A stretch of 64,000 bases of DNA from Fremontodendron californicum. Lineage: Eukaryota > Streptophyta > Magnoliopsida > Malvales > Malvaceae. This document shows, piece after piece, positions 11,458 through 21,416 of this stretch; position 1 is the stretch's first letter; the number at the start of each line of letters is the position of its first letter. Made by a program: the position numbers and the translations under genes. A model generated the notes under the pieces. It had not been told where the DNA came from. It saw only the letters and a program-made list of their open reading frames with translations, and ran no database searches. Location of the stretch: assembly GCA_030761205.1 (NCBI GenBank), contig JAULJL010000020.1, positions 315,001 through 379,000 on the forward strand, written 5' to 3'.

Positions 11458-11547
11458 AGGTTGCATTAATGATAAAGATCTCTGGGGAAACCGCTGAAAA
11501 AAGATTGAACATGTGGGAGGATTCGAACGAATTATGCTTTTATTTCC
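11458..11547 (-). pseudogene. nad2: nad2 5' exon fragment, copy 3 (right arm)
   Basis: Minus-strand counterpart of copy 1 in the right arm. It keeps the exon text (CTCCCACATGTTCAATC, AGATCTTTATCATTAATGCA) and the leader, but the start codon has become ATA and another base change gives TAA within the first codons. It ends at the arm boundary at 11458. Confidence 0.75.
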
Positions 11548-11979
11548 CCCGTATGGAGCACTGAGTTACGTTAGTTACGGTCTTCAACAGGCAGGCTGCA
11601 CTCTAGGCGACGGGTAGGAAGGATCGCTAGACCAGCAGTCAAACCAACAATGAATGTGTAATGATAGTGATTCCACACCAGATTCAATAAATGAATGTAG
11701 AAAGGGGATCCTAAACAAAAAAAGAGTCTATGACACCGCGTATAAGGGGAGGTCGAATTCAAAACTTTTTTTTCGAGTATACCCATTACCAAAAATGGAC
11801 GTCACTTTGGGACACATGCGGATAGTCATGGCTAAAAGTAAGCCAAAAGAGCTCAAACTCTTTTTTTTTTTAGTTTCACTGAGAAACTCGAGTCTTATAA
11901 AAGACGCCACTCTACGAGGGAAGTCCTCGGGTCGAGTCCTTGTGGGTTCATAACAAATAAAGCGAACCCCTTTCGGGTC

Positions 11980-12084
11980 TTATTCAAGAAGATGCAGATA
12001 AAACACCAATAGCCTGATGTCAGCTTCTACGGCATAAGCTTTAAAGAAGAGAGCTATCAGCGCTAATAATAATAAACATTTCAT
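11980..12084 (-). CDS. Small hydrophobic ORF downstream of sdh3, right copy
   Basis: Thirty-four codons from ATG at 12084, starting MKCLLLLALIALFFKAYA and ending at TAA 11980-11982. It is the shortened partner of the ORF at 10524-10676. No family is recognised and it is probably not a real gene. Confidence 0.2.
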   Translation of the reverse strand: MKCLLLLALIALFFKAYAVEADIRLLVFYLHLLE

Positions 12085-12129
12085 AAGAATTTTTTTTTAT
12101 CTAAAAGGTATAGGTGAAATTTTGAACAG

Positions 12130-12538
12130 TCATTTCAATCTTTTTCTTCCAATTCTAAGAAAGAAAAATCCTGAAAAATCCGTCAATAAATGATGAACCC
12201 TATTATACAGATGATAGGATAGGGCTAAGGTAGCAATATCGACGGAAATTAGAAGGAGCTTTGATGAATAAAAGAAGAATTGGCAGAAATTCGTATAGGT
12301 GAAGCAAATCAAACCTATTTTCAGACAAAGAAGATAAAAAAAAAAGTATAATGGCTAGGAAAGCCCCGGAGATTCTATGAGAAATTGGAAACGTCGAAGT
12401 AAGCTGTGGCTTATAAATAGGAAGATGAGGAGATAACGGGCGAAGGATATTTTTTCTACGATTAGCACATCTGATTAGATCGTTACATAGGAAAGATGAA
12501 AGTTTTAATAAAATATCTTTCGTTTCCTTAAATCCCAT
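12130..12538 (-). pseudogene. sdh3: Mitochondrial sdh3 pseudogene, right copy
   Basis: Inverted copy of the complex II subunit 3 gene. The first frame (12538 to 12203) shows RPLSPHLPIYKPQL and SHRISGAFLA. The second frame (12312 to 12130) gives the authentic C-terminal half, beginning ICFTYTNFCQFFFYSSKLLL, with HHLLTDFSGF and ending LRIGRKRLK at TGA 12130-12132. The frame change lies around an expanded homopolymer (A-run at about 12336-12345 on the plus strand). Together the two frames cover essentially the full family length, so this copy was complete before it decayed. It differs from the left copy at many positions, for example the PHLP versus PHLS motif. Confidence 0.9.
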
Positions 12539-12777
12539 TTTTATTGCTTCATTCTTTGACTACTCTGCTCTTCCCCAAAAAAAGAAAGACTGATTCTGAC
12601 TATCCCAATTCAGGAAACCACTAGTTGGATTGGTCCAACCAAGAAAGACATGAGAGTCTTTTTAGCTCTTTTCGAACTCAAAAGATGTAGTGAGCAAGGC
12701 TACCGTTTCAACTAGATACGAAATTGAAAGAAAGGAGAGTTCTGGCCCTTCCGGGAATCGAAAGGGCCAACAAGTGT

Positions 12778-13140
12778 CTACTCACGATGGAATTTTTGTT
12801 GATCCTTCTGAAATTGAAGTTCATTTATTGTAAACTTCAGACAGTCCTTCTCCACCTGTAGAATAGAACTACGATTCTGGAGTTCAGAGTAGGCAGCTAG
12901 TAAGCCCGCCCTTTCGCGGGGCCTTTCCTGATCGCGTATACGATCCTGCTCTCGCGATCTTTCGATTTGATCCTCTGTTTCAGCAAGGATCCCCTTCACC
13001 CGCGCCATCTCCTCCGTGAGGAGTCGGCGGAGCTCCGCGTTCTCGTGGCGAAACCGAAGATTCTTGTCCTCTAGCGCCTGTGGGTCCACCGAGGGGCAGC
13101 CTCATCAGGAGCAGGGACATCGAAAGGTGGTTGAGTCGAG
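12778..13140 (-). pseudogene. Coiled-coil ORF relic, right copy (function unknown)
   Basis: The uninterrupted 103-codon ORF (13089 to 12778) is the better preserved copy of the unidentified coiled-coil protein. It shows ENAELRRLLTEEMARVKGIL, SREQDRIRDQERPRERA, SELQNRSSILQVEKD and the end KDQQKFHRE. Upstream sequence to about 13140 matches the left copy's Pro/Ala-rich region but is out of frame here. The charged, heptad-like composition predicts a long helix. Identity is unknown; see the left copy. Confidence 0.55.
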
Positions 13141-13204
13141 AGGGCTCGGCCTCAAGATTTGACGCACCTTCTCCTTGAGGACGAGCTCCACTGGATTCCT
13201 GTGC

Positions 13205-13349
13205 GCCGATGCCAGCGTCGGTTTCTCCGTCAGAACTGCTTTATTTTAGGGTTGTGGGTTTAGGGGTTATGGGTTATGGGTTAGGGGTTAGGGTTTGGGG
13301 TTTGGAGGTTAGGGGGCCCAGGGCCCTGGTCCATGGTTCAGGGTTTAAT
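13205..13349 (+). repeat. Degenerate telomere-like tract at the NUMT edge
   Basis: After a short unique piece (13205-13243), 13244-13316 consists of decayed TTTAGGG-like units: TTTTAGGGTTGTGGG, GTTTAGGGGTTATGGG, TTAGGGGTTAGGGTTTGGGG. A 12-bp palindrome CCAGGGCCCTGG follows at 13318-13329, then satellite resumes near 13350. Plant telomeres repeat TTTAGGG, so this is either a very decayed interstitial telomeric repeat or a G/T-rich filler at a repaired break. Confidence 0.6.
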
Positions 13350-15095
13350 TTATCTAATGTTTTCAGTAACATAGATACAATACAATTACACATTAGATAT
13401 ATTAAAATACATGTAATATATAATGTTTTTGAATTACATTGATATATTACAATTACATAGTTACATTGGATATACATATATATTACAATTATATAGATAT
13501 ACTCGAGTTACATAGATATATTGCAATTACACAAATATATTACAATTACATAAATATATTACAATTATTGAAAACATTAGAATTACATAAATATATTACA
13601 ATTACTGAAAACATTAGAATTACATATCTATTGTAATATATTACAATTACACTTACATGTATATTACAATTACAACTACATAGATATATTATAATGTATT
13701 ACACAAATATATTACAATTACATAGATATATTACAATTACATAGATACAATATAATTACACATTAAATATATAAAAATACATAAATATATTACAATTACA
13801 TAGATATATTACAATTATTAATATATCTTTGTAGTTTTAATATATCTATGTAATTGCAATGTATTTATGTAATTATAATATATCTATGTATCTATGTAAT
13901 TGTAATATATCCTTGTAATATCTAATGTTTTCAGTAAGTGTAATATATCTACATAAATATATTACAATTACATAGATATATTTGAATTACATAGATATAT
14001 TACATAAGATATCTATGTAGTTGTAATGCATACATTATCAAATATAATGTTTTAAGTAATTGTAATATATCTATGTAATTCTAATGTTTACATAGATACA
14101 ATTACATAAAACATTCGAATTACATAGATATATTAGATATGAATATACATAGATATAATTACATAGATATATTACAATTACATAGATACATTACAATTAC
14201 ACAGATATATTACAATTATATAGATATATTACAATTACGTAGATACATCACAATTATCAATCTATGTAATCGTATAATATTACAATTACATAGATACATT
14301 AGAATTACATAGATATATCACATGTAATATACAATTACATAGATATATACATTACAACTACATAGATATATTACTGAAAATTTTAAAATTACGAATATAT
14401 TTGTCGAATATATCTATGTAATTGTAATATATCTATGTAACTGTAATATATCTATGTAATTGTAATGTATCTATGTATATATTAGATATATGTATTACAT
14501 AAATATATTACAATTACATAGATATACTACAATTAATATATTACAATCACATAGATATATTACAATTACACAAATATATTACAATTACATAGATCTAATA
14601 CAATAACATAGATATAATACACAAATATATTTGTACACATTAGATATATTACAGTAATGTATATTTGTGTAACATAGATATAATATTTGATAATGTAATT
14701 GTAATATATCTATGCAATTGAATTACATAAATGTATTACAATTACATAAATATATTACAATTACATAGCTATATTATAATTACATACATATATGTAATAT
14801 ATTGTAATTACATAGATATGTATGTAATTGTAATATATCTATGTAATTGTAATACATCTATGTAATTATAACGTTTTAATATGTTGTAATGTATCTATGT
14901 AATTGTAATATATATTAATATATCTATGTAATTGTAATATATGTATGTAATTGTAATATATCTAAGTAATAGTATATATCTATGTAATTGTAATTGTATC
15001 TATGTAATTCTAATATATCTATGTAATTGTAATATATCTATGTAATTGTAATATAAATATGTAATTTAATATATTTATATACTTGTAATTTAATA
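13350..15095. repeat. 19-bp satellite, block 2 (inverted relative to block 1)
   Basis: Same satellite family. The reverse complement of 13350-14440 follows 4395-5515 landmark by landmark: the GACAAATATATT word, the ATTATACGATTACATAG word, the AATTCGAATGTTTTATG word, the ATATCCAATGTAAC word and the AACATTATATATTACATG word all occur in the same order. The two blocks are therefore an inverted duplication on either side of the mitochondrial-like segment. Confidence 0.88.
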
Positions 15096-15104
15096 GCCTA
15101 TAGC

Positions 15105-16890
15105 CTTTCAAAGTCTAGACACCAAGGTTAGTCAATTTTAGCCAAGCTAAGCCTAGCCTATCCTAGCCGGACGGTCCGGGTGTTCAGGTCGGTTTAGAAT
15201 TGATAGCCAAAACGATATTTTTTTCTGACGAAATTGGTGACAAATCGCCTTCGACAGTTTTCCAACACGTAGATCTCAAAATTTTATATGGATTGAAAAA
15301 AATCATCCCAAACGGACAACCAAGCGCAAAGTTATACCCTTTCAATTGTGTAGTTGTAATATAACTTTTCAGGTTAGTTTAGAATTGCAAGCGAAAATGA
15401 TGTTTTTTTAGACGAAATCGGTGACAAACCGCCTTCGACAGTTTTCCAGCGTGTAGATCACAAAAGTTATATGGATTCAAAAAAACAAAAAACTCAAACA
15501 GACAATCGAGCGTAAGCTTATAGCCTTTCAAAGTAGAGGGTGTTCAGGTCAGTTTAGAATTGATAGCCAAAACAATGTTTTTTCCATACAAAATCGGTGA
15601 AAAACTGGCTTTGGCAGTTTGCCATGGCATAGATCACAAAAAGTTATACGGATTCAAAAAAAAATCAACTCAAACAGACAACCGAGCGCAAGGATGTTCA
15701 GGTCAGTTCAGAATTGCTAGCGAAAATGATGTTTTTTTATATAAAATCGATGGCAAACCGCTTTCGGCAGTTTTCCAGGGCGTAGATCACAAAAAGTTAA
15801 ATAGATTAAAAAAAATCATCTCAAACGGACAACCGAGCACAACGTTACAGCCTTTCAAAGTAGAAGGTGTTCAGGTCAGTTCAGAATTGATAGCCAAAAT
15901 GAATTTTTTTTAGACGAAATTCGTGACAAACCACCTTTGGCTGTTTGCTAGCGCGTAGATCACAAAAGGTTATATGGGTTCAAGAAAACAATTATCTCAA
16001 ACGGACAACCGAGCGAAAGGTTATAACCATTCAAAGTAGAGGGTATTCAGGTCGATTTAGAATTGCTAGCCAAATCGATGTTTTTCAGATAAAATCGGTG
16101 ACAAACCACCTTCGGCAATTTCCCAGTGTGTAGATCAGAAAAAGTTATATGGATTCAAAAAATAAAATCATCTCAAACGGACAACTGAGCGTAAGCTTAT
16201 AGCCTTTCAAAGTAGAGGATATTCAGGTCTGTCTATAATTGAGAGCCAAAGCAACATTTTTTCAGATGAAATAGGTGACAAACTACCTTCGGTAGTTTTC
16301 CAGGGTGTAGATCACAAAACATTATATGGATTCAAAAAAAAAAATCTCAAACAGACAACCAAGCGCAAGGTTATAGCTTTTCGAAGTAGAGGGTATTTAG
16401 GTCAGTTTAGAATTGATAGCAAAAATGATGTTTTTTCAGATGAAATCGGAGACAAACTGCATTCGGCAATTTACTAGTGTATAGATCACAAAATGTTATA
16501 TGGATTAAAAAAAATCGTCTAAAACGGACAACCGAGCGCAAGGTTATAGCCTTTCAAAGTAGAAGGTGTTCAGGTCAGTTTAGAATTGCTACCCAAAACG
16601 ATGTTTTTTCAGACGAAATCGGTGACAAACCGCCTTCGACAGTTTGCCAAGGCGTAGATCACAAAAAGTTATATGGATTCAAAAAAAAATTCAACTCAAA
16701 CGGACAAGCGAGCGTAAGCGTATAGCCTTTCAAAGTAGAGGGTGTTCAGGTCAATTTAGAATTGATAGCCAAAACAACGTTTTTTCAGAAAAAATCGGTG
16801 ACGAACTGCCTTTGATAGTTTTCCATGGCGTAGATCACAAAAATTTATATGGATTCAATAAAAAAAAACAACACAAACGGACAACCAAGC
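15105..16890 (+). repeat. Tandem repeat of about 175 bp, ten units
   Basis: Each unit contains TGTTCAGGTCAGTTTAGAAT, a TAGCCAAAACGATG word, GACGAAATCGGTGACAAAC, GTTTTCCAGC, TAGATCACAAAAAGTTATAT, CAAACGGACAACCGAGCG and TATAGCCTTTCAAAGTAGAG words in that order. Unit starts fall at 15181, about 15363, 15541, 15695, 15868, 16044, 16220, 16394, 16567 and 16743, mostly 173-180 bp apart, with one 154-bp unit lacking the TATAGCC part. The first unit is interrupted by 15116-15180, which has AGCCTAGCC words. The unit length is close to that of many plant satellites. ORFs across it (15560-16895) only reflect the repeat. Confidence 0.93.
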
Positions 16891-17330
16891 ATTAAAACCA
16901 GAATCAAAACCCTAAATCTTCAATCTGACATGCAAACACGAAATCAAACACATAAGCCTAGTTGTACACATTACAACTACATAGATATTGTAATATATTT
17001 ATAGCATTATTGTACAGACATACAATTACACAAATATATTATAATTACATAGATATATTACAATTACATATATATTATAAAATAAACGGACATGCAAACA
17101 CAAAATCAATCACCTAAAATAAATATAAATCAAAGATTTCAAAATGAAATCATACCTGGATTTCGAATGGGAGAGGCAACGATTCGGGAGAAGTCGAGAG
17201 CTAGAGGCAACGATCCAGGTAGAAATCGAGACCAGAGAAAAGGTGACTTTCGGCTAAAACAAATGTCGTGGCATTGGGGGTGTTATTTCATTATGTTATT
17301 AAGGGCAAAAGTGGCAAAAATGTTATCTGG
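16891..17330 (-). other. Promoter/5'UTR-like fragment interrupted by a small satellite block
   Basis: Read on the minus strand, this looks like a plant 5' leader with a leader intron. GCCTCTCCCATTCGAAATCC and AG are followed by a GTATGA donor at about 17155, then T-rich intron-like sequence, then AACCCTAA-like text near 16905. The stretch is split by a 120-bp satellite block (about 16965-17085). Near-identical sequences GACATGCAAACACGAAATCA (16927) and GACATGCAAACACAAAATCA (17089) flank that block. The only ORF (17092-17358) has no recognisable domain. I cannot identify the source gene. Confidence 0.4.
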
Positions 17331-20300
17331 TTTAATATATTTGTGTAATACATTGTAATATATCTATGTAGTTGTAATTGTAATATATTACAATAGATAT
17401 GTAATTCTAATGTTTTCAATAATTGTAATATATTTATGTAATTATAATGTTTTCAAATAATTGTAATATATCTATGTAATTGTAATATATTTATGTAATT
17501 GTAATATATCTATGTTATTGTAATATATTTATGTAATTGTAATATATTTGTGTAATTGTAATATATCTATGTAACTGTAGTATATCTATATAATTATAAT
17601 ATATATGTATATCCAATGTAACTATGTAACTGTAATATATCAATGTAATTCGAAAACATTATATATTACATGTATTTTAATATATCTAATGTGTAATTGT
17701 AATCTATCTATGTAATTGTAATGTATCTATATTACTGAAAACATTAGATATATAATTGTAATGTATCTATGAAATTGTAATATATTTATGTAATTGTAAT
17801 ATATCTATGTAATTGTAATATATCTATGTAATTCTAATGTATCTATGTAATTGTAATTGTAATATATCTATGTAATTGTAATTTATCTATGGAATTCTAA
17901 TGTATCTATGTAATTCTAATGTTTTAAGTAATTGTAATATATCTATGTAACTATAATATATTACAATTACACAATGTTTTCTACAATTGTAATATATCTA
18001 TTTAATATATTTATGTAATTGTAATATATCTATGTAACTGTAATATATCTATGTAATTATCATGTATTGTTATATATCTAATGTGTAATTGTAATAAATA
18101 TATTTATGTAATATATCTATGTAATATTACATACATACATTATTAATTGTAATATATTTAAATAATTGTAATATATCTATATAATTGTAATATTTCTAAT
18201 GTGTAATTATAATGTATCTATTTAGTTGTAATATATTACATGTAATTGTAATATATCTATGTAATTGTAATATATTTGTGTATCTATTATAATGTGTAAT
18301 ATATCTATGTAACTGTAATATATTACAATACACAAATATCTATTATAATTTAATAGATATGTTACAATAGATACACAAATATATTACAATTACATAGATA
18401 TATTATAATTACATAGATAAATTACAATTACATAGATACATTACAATTACTTAAACATATTGCAATTACATAGATATATTACAATTACATAAATATATTA
18501 CAATTACATAAATATATTACAATTATATAGATATATTACAATTACATAGATATATTGTTTATCTATGTAATTGTAATATATAACAATTTAGACTACATAG
18601 ATATATTTGTTGTAATGATAATGTATCTATGTAATTGTAATATATTTATTTAATTGTAATATATGTTTGTAATTGTAATATATTAGTGTAATTGTAATAA
18701 ATGTATGTAATTCTAATATAATTATGTCACTGTAACATATCTATGTAATTGTAATAATTTTGTGTCATTGTAATGTATCTATGTAATTGTAATATATCTA
18801 TGTAGATATATTCCACATTACATAGATACATTACAATAGATATTACAATTGTAATATATTTTTTGTATTACGTAGATACATTAGAATTACATAGATATAT
18901 TACAATTACGTAGTTATATCTATGTAATTCTAATGTTTTAATTAATTGTAATATATCTATGTAATTGTAACATATTTTTGTAATTGAATATATCTATGTA
19001 ATATATTTATCTATGTAATTATAAGATATTTACATAGTTTTAATATATATATATATATGTAATTGTAATATGTTAAATTACATAAATATATTACAATTAC
19101 AATTACATAGATATATTACAATTACATAGATATCTAATTACATAGATACGTTACAATTACATAGATATATTATGATTACACAGAGATATATTACAATTAT
19201 ATAGATATATTAAAATTACATAGATATATTATAATTACATATTTTTACTAAAATTACATAGATACATTACAATTACATAGATATTACAATTATATATATA
19301 TATATACATATATGTAATTGTATTAAATATGTAATTATAATATATTTATGTATACATTACAACTTAGATATATTACATAGATATGTAATTCTAATGTAAT
19401 TGTAAAATATCTATGTAATTGTAATATATCTATGTAAATATATTACAATTCTATTAATTACAATTACATATATATATCTATGTAATTGTAATATATTTAA
19501 GTAATTGTAATATATCTATGTAATTGTAATGTAATACAATAATTCTAATATATCTATGTAATTCTAATGTTCTAAGTAATTTTAATATATCTATGTAATT
19601 GTAATTGTAATCTATGTAATTATAATATATTTGTGTAATTACATAGATATATTACAATTACAATAGATACATAGATATATTTACGTAATGTTTGACATAG
19701 ATAGTATTTTCAATATCTAAGTAATATTAGATATAATTCTATGTAATATATTAAAACATTATCATAGATACATTACAATTACATAGATATATTACAACTA
19801 CATAGAATTACAATTATATACATATATTACAGTTACATAGATATATTACAATTATAATATCTATTTCTAATGTTTTAAGTAATATGTTTATGTAATTGTA
19901 ATATATCTATTCAATTGTAAATCTATGTAGTTGTAATATATTAATGTAATATTACATAAATATTACATGTATTGTTATATATCTATGTAATTGTAATATA
20001 TCTATGTAATATGTATGTGATTGTAATATATATGTAATTGTAATATATCTATTTAATTGTAAATCTATGTAGTTGTAATATATTAACGTAATATTACATA
20101 AATATTACATGTATTGTTATATATCTATGTAATTGTAATATATCTATGTAATATGTATGTGATTGTAATATATATGTAATTGTAATATATCTAATTGTAG
20201 TTGTAATATATTACAGTTACATAGATGCATTAGAATTACATAGATATGTTAGAATTACATAGATATATTTCAATTATATAGATACATTACAATTACATAG

Positions 20301-21416
20301 ATACATTACATAGATATGTTGCAATTACATAGATATATTACTATTACATAATATATTAGAATTACATAGATATCTTCTAATACATTACAATTACATAGAT
20401 ATATTAAAATTACATAGATACAATAGAATTACAATGTATTACGTAGATACATTAGAATTACATAGATACATTAGAATTACATAGATATATTACAATTATA
20501 TAGATATATTTCAATTACATAGATGTATTACAATTACACAAATATATTATAATTACATAGATATATTACAATTACATATATAAGTAATACACAGATATAT
20601 TACATGATTACAATTAGAGATATAATTCTAATGTATTCTAATACATATATCGCTATAATTGTAATATATCTATGATATATCTATGTAACTGTAATATATT
20701 TGTATAATTATAATATACCTATATAATTGTAATGTATCTATGTAATTCTAATATATCTATGTAATTGTGATAGATATATAAAATCTATATAGATATATTA
20801 CAATTACATAGATACATTAGAATTACATAAATATATTACAATTAAATAGATATATTACAATTACATATATTATCTATGTAACTGTATCTATGTAATGTGT
20901 ATATATATATATATATATGTATATTTGAATATATTACAATTACATAGATAAATTTTATTTGTGTAATTGTAATGTATTTATATAATTGTAATATATCTAT
21001 GTAATGTAATTTATCTATGTAATTGTAAGATATATATGTATTTGTTATATTAATATATATTACAATTATTGCAATATTTATAATTACCTAAATATATTAC
21101 AATTACATATATTACATACAATTACAATTACAATTACAATTGTAATTGTAATTTTAATTTTAATGTATATGTAATATGTAATTCAAATATATTACAGTTA
21201 CATATTACTATATATGTAATATATCTATGTAATTGTAATATATCTATGTTATTGCAATGTATCATTGTAATTGTAATATATCTATATAATTCTAATACAT
21301 TTATGTAATTATAATATATTTATGTAATTGTAATATATCTATATAATTCTAATACATTTATGTAATTGTAATATATTTATGTAATTGTAATATATCTATA
21401 TAATTCTAATACATTT
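17331..21416. repeat. 19-bp satellite, block 3
   Basis: About 4.1 kb of the same satellite. 17336-20280 follows 5127-9262 of block 1 in order, starting at a shared GTAATACATTGTAATATATC stretch, but lacks one 1.08-kb copy. 20300-21416 is less regular, with TA-dinucleotide runs near 20900. A perfect 28-bp palindrome lies at 21126-21153. Confidence 0.93.
21126..21153. repeat. Perfect 28-bp palindrome in satellite
   Basis: The sequence is symmetric about CAATTG (21137-21142). It is formed where ATTACA units meet TGTAAT units head to head. Confidence 0.9.

Larger units (their letters stand above)
11458..13204 (-). repeat. Right arm of mitochondrial-like inverted repeat
   Basis: Reverse-complement partner of 9397-11145 with the same gene order read leftward: coiled-coil ORF, sdh3, small ORF, nad2 start. 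Its outer edge (CACTGGATTCCTGTG, ending near 13204) mirrors the left arm's CACAGGAATCCAGTG at 9400. Confidence 0.85.

Noticed and set aside
9397..13204. The window being mitochondrial genome sequence
   Set aside because: The sdh3 and nad2 copies are broken, and the flanks are nuclear-type satellites and retrotransposons with nuclear gene exons, so a nuclear insertion is far more likely.
15560..16895. Several ORFs with similar sequences (FRIAS, DHKKLYGFKKK)
   Set aside because: They are frames through the 175-bp tandem repeat and shift or stop in most units, so they are not a gene family.
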